A DNA stretch of 64,000 bases from Reyranella massiliensis 521 (GTDB taxonomy: Bacteria; Pseudomonadota; Alphaproteobacteria; Reyranellales; Reyranellaceae). The DNA lies in contig CAMAYC010000008.1 of the NCBI GenBank assembly GCA_945862125.1, positions 1 through 64,000 of the forward strand. Reading direction: 5' to 3'. The position numbers and the translations under genes were made by a program. Below the pieces are notes generated by a model. That model was not told where the DNA came from, did not search any database, and saw only the letters and a program-made list of their open reading frames with translations. Of the stretch, positions 1 to 8,170 are shown one piece after another. Positions within the stretch are counted from its first letter, which is position 1. Each line of letters begins with the position of its first letter.

Positions 1-351
1 GCCGTTGGCGCGCGGCGAATCCTTGTCGGCGTGGATGATCATCAGCTCGGGCTTGCCCGGCTCGCTCGGCGCCGCGGGATGCGTGTGCAAGTCGCCGAAC
101 AGCCGGCCGAAGGCCAGATGCTGGTCCTGCGTGATGTGCTGATCGCGGACGAAGATGACGAGATTCTCCGCCAGCGCGCGGTGGATCTCGTCCTGCTGAC
201 GATTGCTGAGCGGCTTACTGAGATCGACGCCGGCGATCTCAGCGCCGATGATCGGCGTCAGCTTGTCGATCGTGATGGTCTCGTAGGGCGCGCTGTCGTC
301 GGCCACGTGCCGATAACGGGGCCCGGCATTGCCGCGCAGGGATCCTTGCAT
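1..351 (-). CDS. TauD/TfdA-family Fe(II)/2-oxoglutarate dioxygenase, 3' part outside window
   Basis: The minus frame from the ATG at 351 is open to the window edge and gives the first 117 residues. They match the N-terminal part of the taurine/2,4-D dioxygenase family: a segment reading PIIGAEIAGVDLSKPLS, then FVRDQHI and FGRLFGDLHTHP. The iron-binding HxD motif would come just after the cut, so catalytic residues cannot be checked. Family members hydroxylate sulfonates, sulfate esters, aryloxyacids or other carboxylates using 2-oxoglutarate and Fe(II). The gene follows the Bug receptor by 9 bp on the same strand and is probably co-transcribed with it. The substrate is not predictable; the sulfatase nearby makes an organosulfur compound plausible. 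Confidence 0.8.
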   Translation of the reverse strand, partial: MQGSLRGNAGPRYRHVADDSAPYETITIDKLTPIIGAEIAGVDLSKPLSNRQQDEIHRALAENLVIFVRDQHITQDQHLAFGRLFGDLHTHPAAPSEPGKPELMIIHADKDSPRANG

Positions 352-360
352 GGCTCTCTC

Positions 361-1329
361 CTATTCTACCTTGATATTGGCACGCCGGATGATCTTGCCC
401 CAGCGCTCCTTCTCCGACCGCGTGAAGGCGGCGAATTCTTCCGGGCTCATGAGCTTCGGCGTGACGCCCATGGAGTCCAACCGGGCCAACACCGCCGGCA
501 TGGCCGCGACTGCGCGGATATCTGCGTTGATCTTCTGCACGATCTCGCGCGGCGTGCCCTTGGGCGCGTAGTAGCCGGTCCAGGTCGTGAGCAGAACGTC
601 GGGCAGCCCCGCCTCGGCCGCCGTCGGCAGGTCGGGCAGCGGCGGATAGCGTTCGGCGTCGGTCAGCAGCAGGCCCTTGAGCGCACCGCGATCGATGGCG
701 ATCTTGGCGTTGACCGTGTCGATCATCATGAAGGTGAGCAGGCCGCTCTGCACATCGGGGATCGCCTGCGGGTTGCTCTTGTAGCCGACGTAAACGGCGT
801 CGACACCGGCCGCCATCTTGTAGAGTTCCGACGCCACCCGCGCGGGCAGCGCACCCGCGCCGTAGTTGTGCTTGCCGGGCTCGGCCTTGAGCTTGGCCGT
901 GAGTTCGGCCGCAGTCTTGATCGGGCTGTTCCGGTCGACCAGCAGCACGAAGGGCGACGTGCCCATGCGCGTGATGGCCTCGAAATCCCCAATCGGATTG
1001 TAGGCGAGCTTGTCGTAGATCGCGGGATTGACCGCCTGGGTCATGGCCGAGGTGGCGAAGATCGTGAGCCCATCGGGCTTGGCACGCGCCACCGACTCGG
1101 CGGCCGGAATGCCGTTGCCGCCGCCCTTGTTGTCGATCACGACCGGCTGGCCCCAGAGCCCGGACAGCCCCTCGGCATAAACGCGGGCACTGATGTCGGT
1201 GGCAGCACCTGCGGGAAACGGCACGACGATGGTGACACGTCCTGATGGGTATTTCTGTGCCCGGGCAATCGCCGGCGCCGCGAGAACCGCCGCGCCAAAG
1301 GCCATTCCAAAGTGCCGCCTGCCCAACAT
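361..1329 (-). CDS. Bug-family (TctC-like) periplasmic solute receptor
   Basis: A 322-residue tripartite tricarboxylate transporter receptor. It has an N-terminal export signal ending ARAQ, then the family hallmarks VPFPAGAATD, VVIDNKGGG and NYGAGALPA. The ATG at 1329 is preferred over the longer open frame because a GAGGAAG ribosome site lies just upstream and the signal peptide begins there. Bug receptors capture small carboxylates in the periplasm. No TctA/TctB membrane genes are in the window, which is common for this family; the receptor may work with a distant permease or as a sensor. It lies head-to-head with the IclR regulator and upstream of the dioxygenase. Confidence 0.9.
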   Translation of the reverse strand: MLGRRHFGMAFGAAVLAAPAIARAQKYPSGRVTIVVPFPAGAATDISARVYAEGLSGLWGQPVVIDNKGGGNGIPAAESVARAKPDGLTIFATSAMTQAVNPAIYDKLAYNPIGDFEAITRMGTSPFVLLVDRNSPIKTAAELTAKLKAEPGKHNYGAGALPARVASELYKMAAGVDAVYVGYKSNPQAIPDVQSGLLTFMMIDTVNAKIAIDRGALKGLLLTDAERYPPLPDLPTAAEAGLPDVLLTTWTGYYAPKGTPREIVQKINADIRAVAAMPAVLARLDSMGVTPKLMSPEEFAAFTRSEKERWGKIIRRANIKVE

Positions 1330-1404
1330 GCTTCCTCGCCTTTTCTTCTTGGGCGCGAGGATAGACCCATTCGCGCCGGGCCGCGGTGGCCTAAGTCGAC
1401 AGAA

Positions 1405-1417
1405 TCCGTAATACGGA
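1405..1417. promoter_or_regulatory. Palindromic putative IclR operator
   Basis: A perfect dyad TCCGTA-A-TACGGA lies in the 100 bp between the divergent Bug receptor and IclR genes, 13 bp before the regulator's ATG. IclR-family proteins bind short palindromes of this kind, and the position suits simultaneous control of both directions. Binding by this regulator is inferred. Confidence 0.55.
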
Positions 1418-1429
1418 ATAACGTCCGGC

Positions 1430-2158
1430 ATGGCCGCCATCGAGCCCGTCCGCCGTAGCTTCGTGATTCTCGAGGCCCTGAGCCGGCGCCCGCACGGGAC
1501 GATCGCGACGCTGGCCGACGAAACGGGCTTGCCGCGCCCGACCGTCGCGCGCCTGCTCAAGACGCTCGTCGAATTGGGCTATGCCACCCAGGTTTCCCGT
1601 CACATCGGCTATCGCCTGACCGACCGTGTGCTGGGCCTCGCCCAGGGCATCCGTTTCATCGACCATTTCGTCGATGCCGCCGCGCCCCACATGCAGCGGT
1701 TCACCCGCGAGCATGGCTGGCCGCTCTACCTCGCCGCGATGAGCCACCGCGCACTGATCATCCGCTACTCGACGGCGGCGGAGAGTCCGATGGCCTTCGA
1801 GCGCCTCGCGTTGCGGCGCCATAGCCCCATCCTGTCCGGTGCCGTCGGCCGCGCCTGGCTCGCCTTCTGCTCCGACGAGGAGCGGCGCGCAGCCTTGCGC
1901 GACCTCGACGTGCGCGACGATGCCCGCCTTGCCGCCGAGCTCGCGCGCATTCGCCGAGACGGCCATGCCTTCGCCATCACGGCGCGACCGGCTCGGCTGC
2001 AGGGACTGGCCGTTCCGATCCTGGGGGCTGACCGGATCCTCGGCTGCGTGTCGATGCGTTTCACGCGCTCGGCCATGAACGACGCCGAGGCGGCCGTGCG
2101 CTTCGGCGCGCCGCTGGCCGAGCTCGCCCGCGCCATCGCTGCCGCCACCGCCCGCTAG
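1430..2158 (+). CDS. IclR-family transcriptional regulator
   Basis: A 242-residue protein with an N-terminal winged helix-turn-helix (about residues 5-65; VRRSFVILEALSR, then LADETGLPRPTVARLLKTL) and the C-terminal IclR effector-binding domain (about 75-240). IclR proteins sense small acids or aromatics and control adjacent catabolic genes. It is divergent from the Bug receptor/dioxygenase pair and is followed after 60 bp by the sulfatase, so it probably controls both sides. A palindrome sits just upstream of its start. The ligand cannot be told from sequence. Confidence 0.9.
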   Translation: MAAIEPVRRSFVILEALSRRPHGTIATLADETGLPRPTVARLLKTLVELGYATQVSRHIGYRLTDRVLGLAQGIRFIDHFVDAAAPHMQRFTREHGWPLYLAAMSHRALIIRYSTAAESPMAFERLALRRHSPILSGAVGRAWLAFCSDEERRAALRDLDVRDDARLAAELARIRRDGHAFAITARPARLQGLAVPILGADRILGCVSMRFTRSAMNDAEAAVRFGAPLAELARAIAAATAR

Positions 2159-2218
2159 CGTCTCTTTTCCCGGTTCCTTCGACCAACTATAGCGTTGAGC
2201 AAGAACCAAGGGGGAAAC

Positions 2219-3748
2219 ATGCCGACATTCGATGCCATCGCCTCGCAGACCGTGCGCAAGGCCGACCATCTGGAACCCGGCTTCGTGCATCAGGCCGATG
2301 TCGAGATCGCGGCGCAGAAGCTGAAAGGGCGCAAGAAGCGGCCCAACATCCTGATCTTCCTGATGGACGATGTCGGCTGGGGCGACTTCGGCTGCTACGG
2401 CGGCGGCGTCGCCGTCGGCGCCCCCACGCCCCACTTCGACAAGCTCGCCCGCCACGGCCTGCAGCTCACCTCCTGTTATTCCGAGCCCTCCTGCTCGCCG
2501 TCGCGCGCCACCATGGCGACCGGCCGCGTGCCCAACCGCCACGGCCTGCATCGTCCGCCGATGTACGGCGAGCCTGGCGGCCTGCAGGGCGAGATCACCC
2601 TGCCGATGCTGCTGGGCGATGCCGGCTACACCACCCAGGCGGTGGGCAAGTGGCACCTCGGCGAGAATGTCGAATCGCAGCCGCAGAATGTCGGCTTCGA
2701 CGATTTCTACGGCTTCCTCTCGGTGTCGGACATGTACACCGAATGGCGCGACCCGCATTTCTTCCCCGAGATCGTCTATTCCGACGCCCGCACCGAGTGG
2801 GTGAAGAACATGCCGTTCAACCGCTGCTTCGTGCACGCGAAGAAAGGCCAGGAACTCACCAACGTCGAGGAGGTGACGATCCCCGTCCTCTCCGAGCTCG
2901 ACGAGAAATGGTGCAACTACTCCAGCGAGTTCATCAGGAAACAGGCCAAGAGCGACAGACCGTGGCTGCTCTACCACTGCACGCGTGGCGCCCACTTCGA
3001 CAACTACCCGCACGAAAAGTTCCTCGGCAAGTCGCCCGCGAAGCATCCGTACAAGGACACGCTGATCGAGCTCGACGACATCATGGGCCGCCTCGTCGAG
3101 ACGCTGCGTGAATCAGGACAGCTGGAAGACACGCTGATCTTCGTCACCTCCGACAACGGCCCGCACATGGAGACCTGGCCGGACGCCGCCTTCACGCCGT
3201 TCCGCTGCGCCAAGGGCTCGACCTGGGAAGGCGGCGTGCGCGTGCCCGGGCTGATGTTCTGGCCCGGCATGATCGACGCCGGCCGCGCGAGCGACGGGCT
3301 GTTCGACTTCAACGACGTGCTGCCGACCGCGCTCGGCCTCGCCGGCGCCTCGGAGCGGCTGCCGTCCGACCGCTATATCGACGGTGTCGACCAGTCGAGC
3401 TTCCTGCTGGCGCCCGACGGACTCTCCAACCGCAAGTATCACTACTACTGGCTGTCGCAGACCTTCTCCGGCATGCGCTGCGGCGAATACAAGATGATGC
3501 TGTCGGCCACCAGCGACAACGCGACCGACGCCTTCGGCACCGGCGGCTTCACCGGCGTGCTCGAACGCTTCGCCTATCCAAGGCTCTACAATCTCTATCT
3601 CGACCCCAAGGAGCAGCACAATTACCTGACGCGGAAGCTCGCCTACATAGAAGCCTTCCAGCTGGGCATGCGCAGCCACCTCGCCACCTTCAAGAAATTC
3701 CCGGCCAAGAAGGTCATGGGCATCAAGGTGGCGGACAAGCGCGAGTAG
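2219..3748 (+). CDS. Arylsulfatase-type sulfatase (formylglycine enzyme)
   Basis: A 509-residue alkaline-phosphatase-superfamily sulfatase. The formylglycine motif C-S-P-S-R begins at Cys92, metal-ligand Asp pair MDD is at 49-51, GKWHLG follows, and TSDNGPH supplies further metal ligands. It hydrolyses sulfate esters once Cys92 is converted to formylglycine. There is no obvious signal peptide, so it looks cytoplasmic. The ATG at 2219 with an AAGGGGG ribosome site beats the TTG at 2195. It stands 60 bp after the IclR gene; together with the dioxygenase it suggests use of an organosulfur compound. The exact substrate is unknown. Confidence 0.9.
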   Translation: MPTFDAIASQTVRKADHLEPGFVHQADVEIAAQKLKGRKKRPNILIFLMDDVGWGDFGCYGGGVAVGAPTPHFDKLARHGLQLTSCYSEPSCSPSRATMATGRVPNRHGLHRPPMYGEPGGLQGEITLPMLLGDAGYTTQAVGKWHLGENVESQPQNVGFDDFYGFLSVSDMYTEWRDPHFFPEIVYSDARTEWVKNMPFNRCFVHAKKGQELTNVEEVTIPVLSELDEKWCNYSSEFIRKQAKSDRPWLLYHCTRGAHFDNYPHEKFLGKSPAKHPYKDTLIELDDIMGRLVETLRESGQLEDTLIFVTSDNGPHMETWPDAAFTPFRCAKGSTWEGGVRVPGLMFWPGMIDAGRASDGLFDFNDVLPTALGLAGASERLPSDRYIDGVDQSSFLLAPDGLSNRKYHYYWLSQTFSGMRCGEYKMMLSATSDNATDAFGTGGFTGVLERFAYPRLYNLYLDPKEQHNYLTRKLAYIEAFQLGMRSHLATFKKFPAKKVMGIKVADKRE

Positions 3749-4184
3749 CGCCGGGTGGCGGGGTCACGCGGGCAAACTCCCTGCCCGCATCCCCGGCCAA
3801 GTCCCACATGGTTTTTCACGGCCTAGAAGGCCGCTCGATGCCGTGTTTTCACGGCTTTCTCGCATAATTTGTGGACGCCTGAATGTAACGCGTTCTGTCC
3901 GGAAACATGTCCGGAGCAGCGTCGCAAACCGGTCGCCCGGGACCGACGTTCGCCGTCGGCATTCATTTGCTCTTTGGGCCTCGTTGTTCAAGTCGGAAGC
4001 ATGGTCAGGACCATGCCAGGCGCAGCGCTCTCTGAAGAGCTTTGGGGGCGCACCGGAGGGAGTTCCGGTGGCACAGACGCCTTTTAGGATAGCGAAAACT
4101 TAGGCCGATTCCGGCTGAACCTGTGAATCGCGGATTGCAAATCAGCCTCGCGAATTTTGCCGAGCTGCTGTCACTGCTGTCACT
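3749..4184. other. 436-bp intergenic region rich in hairpins, no convincing gene
   Basis: This gap lies between the convergent ends of the sulfatase gene and the ABC transporter operon. Open frames in it have no recognisable protein features. It contains several perfect inverted repeats: 3768-3774 with 3782-3788 (7 bp), CCGACG/CGTCGG near 3941-3957, an 8-bp dyad at 3999-4016, GCTCT/AGAGC at 4027-4040, and CACCGGA/TCCGGTG at 4051-4070 followed by CTTTTAG. The first could end the sulfatase transcript. The later series could be a structured small RNA or stacked terminators. Confidence 0.5.
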
Positions 4185-4802
4185 TCACGGCGCGAGCGCC
4201 CCCAAATAGGCTCGAACATCGGCGTCAGAGACGATCCCACCGAAGTCGTCGAATGGACGGACCCGTCCTCCCCCGACGAAAAGATAGCGCTCGCAGATCT
4301 CGCGCAGCAGTTCGAGATGCAACGGTGCCGTCGGATGCAGGCAGACGAAGACGAGCCGCCGCTCGGCCTTCAGTCGACGAAAGAAATCCAGCATAAAACC
4401 AATATAGCCGTCCTGGGTGTTGAACTGCGGCTCGTCGAAGAGATGCACGACAGGATAGGCGCTGCCTGCCGGCTCCATCAGGAAGGACGGCCTGGTGCGC
4501 GAGAAGCGGCGCACCTGGTAGGACTGGTGATAGTGGATGGCGAGCCGGTCGCGCTCGCTGTAGCGCACGCGCTGAATGTCGCGCCCGGCCACCATCACCC
4601 GCCCCTGCGAGGGCACGTTGGAGCCCGCGATCATCTCGAACAGCGTGGTCTTGCCGGCGCCGTTAGGGCCCATGACACCGACGATGCCGGGTGCCTCCAG
4701 GCGACAATCGACATCGAGGCGGAAGGCCGGCGTGCGATCGAGCAGGCCGCGGCGATAAATCTTGCTCACGCCCTCCAGGACCAGCAGCGGAGCATCGCTC
4801 AT
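4185..4802 (-). CDS. Truncated third ABC-transporter ATPase lacking the signature motif
   Basis: A 205-residue ABC-type ATPase. Walker A (GPNGAGKT) is at 45-52, a Q-loop glutamine at about 92, Walker B (VVHLFDEP) at 117-124, and an H-loop histidine at about 155. Only about 25 residues separate the Q-loop from Walker B, where about 65 are usual, and no LSGGQ-like signature is present, so most of the helical subdomain is missing. It is the last gene of the branched-chain-type ABC operon, and its ATG overlaps the LivF stop by 4 bp, so it is translationally coupled. It may be a degenerate subunit or a specialised partner ATPase. Confidence 0.75.
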   Translation of the reverse strand: MSDAPLLVLEGVSKIYRRGLLDRTPAFRLDVDCRLEAPGIVGVMGPNGAGKTTLFEMIAGSNVPSQGRVMVAGRDIQRVRYSERDRLAIHYHQSYQVRRFSRTRPSFLMEPAGSAYPVVHLFDEPQFNTQDGYIGFMLDFFRRLKAERRLVFVCLHPTAPLHLELLREICERYLFVGGGRVRPFDDFGGIVSDADVRAYLGALAP

Positions 4803-5500
4803 TGTGCGCCTCCCAGCAGGGTCCGCTTGAGCACTGGATCGGCCGTCAGCACCGCGGCATCGCCCGCCCACGCCACGGTGCCGTGCGACAGCACGACCAC
4901 GCGGTCGGCGACCGACAAGGCCAGTTCGGCGTTCTGCTCGACGACAATGGCTGCGATGCCTTCGCCCTTGAGGCGCCGCACCACCGCCATCACGTCGTCG
5001 ACGACCTTGGGGGCGAGACCCTGGCTCGGCTCGTCGAACAGCACCAGGCCGGGCGAGCCCAGAAGTGCCCGGGCGATGGCCACCATCTGCATTTCGCCGC
5101 CCGACAGGGTCTCGGCTTCCCGCGACATCAGGTACTTCAAGGCCGAAAAGATGTCCGTGACATCCGACATCGACCACGGCCTGTAACGCGTGCGCTTGAT
5201 GCCGAGCGCCAGGTTCTTCGCCACGCTGAGCGTCGGGCAGATGCGCCGGTCGTCCGGCACCCAGCCGATGCCCGCCCGGGCGATCTCGTGCGTCTGCTTG
5301 CGGCCAAGCGGCTGCCCCTGGAACGAGATATCGCCCCGCCTCGGCCGAGTCAGGCCAAGGATCGAACGCAGCACCGTTGTCTTGCCGGCGCCGTTGGCAC
5401 CCAGCAGCGCCAGCACTTCGCCCTCCCCGACCGACAGCGAGACGTCGAACAGTGCCTGGGTCTCGCCGTAGAAGGTATCGATGGCCCGGATCTCGAGCAT
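4799..5500 (-). CDS. ABC transporter ATP-binding protein, LivF type
   Basis: A 233-residue cytoplasmic ATPase of the branched-chain amino acid (HAAT) transporter family, LivF branch. Walker A is GANGAGKT (about 34-41), the signature LSGGEMQMVAIARAL is intact, and Walker B is LVLFDEPSQGL with EQN following, as is typical for LivF. It pairs with the LivG-like subunit to power uptake. The ATG at 5500 shares one base with the preceding gene's TGA. The transported compound is not necessarily an amino acid; this family also imports amides, urea and aromatic acids. Confidence 0.9.
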   Translation of the reverse strand: MLEIRAIDTFYGETQALFDVSLSVGEGEVLALLGANGAGKTTVLRSILGLTRPRRGDISFQGQPLGRKQTHEIARAGIGWVPDDRRICPTLSVAKNLALGIKRTRYRPWSMSDVTDIFSALKYLMSREAETLSGGEMQMVAIARALLGSPGLVLFDEPSQGLAPKVVDDVMAVVRRLKGEGIAAIVVEQNAELALSVADRVVVLSHGTVAWAGDAAVLTADPVLKRTLLGGAQ

Positions 5501-6243
5501 CAGGCGAGCTTCCCGAGATTGGAATTCTTCACCCACGAGTTGGTCCGCAACTCGGCCGGGCTGCCGTGGGCGATGACCTGGCCCCAATGGATGACCGAGA
5601 TGTCGTCGGCGAGCTTGAACAGGAATTCCATGTCGTGCTCGATCATGACCAGGGTCACCTGGCCCTTCAGTCGGCGTATCAGCTCAGCCAGCCGTCCCCG
5701 GCCGTCGCTGCCCAGACCGGCGGTTGGCTCGTCGAGGAACAGGAGCTTGGGCCGGCACGCAAGGGCCACGGCAATCTCCAGAGCACGGCGCTCGCCGTAC
5801 GGCAGGGCCTTGGCGATGTCGTCGGCGCGTCCGGCGAGGCCGACGGTATCCAGTATCTCGCGCGCTTCGGAGACCAGCGCGGCGTCGGCGTAGGCATGTC
5901 CCAATGCATTGCGCCCACGCGCGCGCGTGGCCGGCAGTGCAATCGCCACGTTCTCGAAGACCGTGAATTCGTCGAACAGGTTCATGAGCTGGAAGGAACG
6001 CGCGATGCCCAGCCGCGCGATCGCCTGTGGCGAGCGGCCGGTGATGTCAGCGCCGTCGAACAGCACGCGGCCGCGGTCGGGCCTGTAGCGGCCGGTCAGC
6101 ACGTTGAAGCAGGTCGTCTTGCCGGCGCCGTTGGGGCCCATTATGCCGGAAAGCCTGCCCGCCTCGAACGACAGCGAGATATCCTCCAGCACAACCCTGT
6201 CGCCGAAGCGCAGGTGGAGTTCATGGGCCTCGAACAGCGCCAC
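5500..6243 (-). CDS. ABC transporter ATP-binding protein, LivG type
   Basis: A 247-residue ATPase of the LivG branch: Walker A GPNGAGKT (about 34-41), the LivG-typical signature LPYGERRALEIA in place of LSGGQ, Walker B LLFLDEPTAGLG, and IEHDMEF. The GTG at 6243 is chosen because GGAGG stands 9 bp upstream and the protein then aligns with the family N-terminus. It lies between the permease LivM and LivF in a tightly packed operon. Confidence 0.9.
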   Translation of the reverse strand: MALFEAHELHLRFGDRVVLEDISLSFEAGRLSGIMGPNGAGKTTCFNVLTGRYRPDRGRVLFDGADITGRSPQAIARLGIARSFQLMNLFDEFTVFENVAIALPATRARGRNALGHAYADAALVSEAREILDTVGLAGRADDIAKALPYGERRALEIAVALACRPKLLFLDEPTAGLGSDGRGRLAELIRRLKGQVTLVMIEHDMEFLFKLADDISVIHWGQVIAHGSPAELRTNSWVKNSNLGKLA

Positions 6244-6245
6244 GG

Positions 6246-7226
6246 CTATTTTGCCTCCGCGGGCTTCGTACGGACCCGCCGCAGGAACAGCCCGCCGAGA
6301 CCTTCGGGCTTGTACATGACCAGGGCCACGAACAAGAGGCCGAACCACAGCATCCAGCCGGTGGTGAACGCGCCGATCACGTCGCGCGCCAGCAGAAACA
6401 CCAGCGCTCCCAGCACGGGGCCCCAGAAAGTGACCAGTCCGCCGCCGACCAGGGTCATCATCACGATGTAGCCAGAGTAGTGGAGGCTCATCACGTCCGG
6501 GAACGCCGAGGCCTGCGCCATGGCAAACAGACCTCCTGCGAGACCGGAGAGCCCTGCCGAAAGCACGAGAACGGCCGCCTTGTAGCGCCACACCTCGTAG
6601 CCGACGAAGCGCGCCCGGGTCTCGTTCTGTTTGATCGCCTTCAGGATGCGGCCGAACGGCGAATGGACCAGACGCCACAGCAGCAACGTCACCGCCACGA
6701 ACACCACCAGCACGAAGTAGAAGAGCGAGACGTTGCCGGTGAGGTCGATGGTGGCGACACCCAAGTGGACCGGCAGGCGCGCGATCTTGAGCAACCCGTC
6801 CTCACCGCCGGTGATGGCGTGCGATTTGATGGCGATGAACCAGAAGACCTGGCCGAAGGCGATGGTCAGCAGCGAGTAATAGATGCCGCGGCGGTGAGAG
6901 ATGAAGGCCGCGACGATCGCGCCACCCGCCGACGCCACCACAACGGCGGCCCCCAGGCAGAACCACAGATCGGCCACGAGGTTGAGCTGCGCCAGCCCGA
7001 AGCCGTAAGCGCCGAGGCCGAAGAAGGCGCCGTGACCGAACGACGGCAGGCCGCTGTGGCCCAGCACGAGATTGTAGGCCATGGCATAGGTCGCGAAGAT
7101 CAGGATCTCGACGCCGAGATACTGATAGAGGCCCACGCGCTCGATCCAGAGCGGCACCGTGGCCAGCACCAGCCAGATGGCGATCATGACCGGCGTCAGG
7201 GTCGGGACGGATTTGCCGGCCTGCAT
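6246..7226 (-). CDS. ABC transporter permease, LivM type
   Basis: A 326-residue polytopic inner-membrane permease of the branched-chain amino acid family. It has many hydrophobic segments, the conserved stretch YNLVLGHSGLPSFGHGAFFG, and the C-terminal MYKPEGLGGL of LivM proteins. It forms the translocation channel together with LivH. The ATG at 7226 overlaps the LivH stop by one base and is followed by the family N-terminus; the longer open frame upstream is out of register with the family. Confidence 0.9.
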   Translation of the reverse strand: MQAGKSVPTLTPVMIAIWLVLATVPLWIERVGLYQYLGVEILIFATYAMAYNLVLGHSGLPSFGHGAFFGLGAYGFGLAQLNLVADLWFCLGAAVVVASAGGAIVAAFISHRRGIYYSLLTIAFGQVFWFIAIKSHAITGGEDGLLKIARLPVHLGVATIDLTGNVSLFYFVLVVFVAVTLLLWRLVHSPFGRILKAIKQNETRARFVGYEVWRYKAAVLVLSAGLSGLAGGLFAMAQASAFPDVMSLHYSGYIVMMTLVGGGLVTFWGPVLGALVFLLARDVIGAFTTGWMLWFGLLFVALVMYKPEGLGGLFLRRVRTKPAEAK

Positions 7227-8143
7227 CACGCCTCCAGAACGCTCTTCTTGCCGAACAGGCCACGCGAGCGAAACGTCACCACCAGGATCAGCAGCAGGTA
7301 CATCGAAAGCATCGACCACTCGGAGGCATAGGCGCCGGAAAGCCCAACCACCATGCCGACCAGAATGCCACCCAGCACGGCGCCCCAGAAACTGCCGACG
7401 CCTCCAAGCACGATGATGACGAAGGCCGGGATCACCGCATCGACGCCCATGTGGGGACGGATGCCCCAGACCGGCGCCAGGATGACGCCGGCGACGGCGG
7501 CCATCATCGTGCCCAGCACGAACACCCAGACGCGCAGCCGTTCGAGATCGTGGCCCAGCGCCTGCACGATCTCGCTGTCGTGCGCGCCGGCCTTCACCAG
7601 GGCGCCGAAGCGCGTCCGTTCGATCACCAGCCAGACGATGGCCATGGCAACGATCGCGAAGCCGGCCGCCCAGAAGCGATAGGTCGACCAGATGAGGTCG
7701 AGCATCATGAAGCCGCCAGAGATGCCGCGCGGCACCGGCAACGTGTAGTCGCGCGTCCCCCAGACGATGCGGATCAGTTCCTCGATCACCATGGCGACGC
7801 CGAAGGTGAGCAGCAGGCCGTAGAGCGGATCACGACCGTAAGTCCGTCGCATCAGCCGTTCCAGAACGACGCCAAAAGGCGCCACCAGAATTGGCGCCAG
7901 CAGCATCGCCGCGGTGAATCGCCAGCCAAGCGGCACCGCCGCCCACGACTGCAGCAAGTCGGGCGGCAGCGGCAGGCGGGGCGTTGCGATCGCATAGGCG
8001 AAGTAGGCACCCAGCGCGAACAGCGATCCGTGCGCGAGGTTGATCTGCTCCATCAACCCCAGGATCAGCATGAATCCCAAGGCAAGCAGCGCGAACAGCA
8101 GGCCGAGGGCGAAGCCGTTCACCAGATGGGGCAGCAGGCCCAC
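7226..8143 (-). CDS. ABC transporter permease, LivH type
   Basis: A 305-residue inner-membrane permease of the LivH branch. The hallmarks are FMLILGLMEQINLAHGS near the N-terminus and the internal VIIVLGGVGSFWGAVLGG. It starts with GTG at 8143 and follows the binding-protein gene by 27 bp, so the whole operon (binding protein, LivH, LivM, LivG, LivF, third ATPase) runs leftward as one unit. Confidence 0.9.
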   Translation of the reverse strand: MGLLPHLVNGFALGLLFALLALGFMLILGLMEQINLAHGSLFALGAYFAYAIATPRLPLPPDLLQSWAAVPLGWRFTAAMLLAPILVAPFGVVLERLMRRTYGRDPLYGLLLTFGVAMVIEELIRIVWGTRDYTLPVPRGISGGFMMLDLIWSTYRFWAAGFAIVAMAIVWLVIERTRFGALVKAGAHDSEIVQALGHDLERLRVWVFVLGTMMAAVAGVILAPVWGIRPHMGVDAVIPAFVIIVLGGVGSFWGAVLGGILVGMVVGLSGAYASEWSMLSMYLLLILVVTFRSRGLFGKKSVLEA

Positions 8144-8170
8144 GATCGATACTCTACGCTCGCCCGGTGT

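Noticed and set aside
1330-1560. N-terminal extension of the first Bug receptor
   Set aside because: It would overlap the IclR gene and put 77 residues before a good signal peptide.
3764-3991. Small minus-strand frame after the sulfatase
   Set aside because: No ribosome site, no motif, and it runs through several hairpins.
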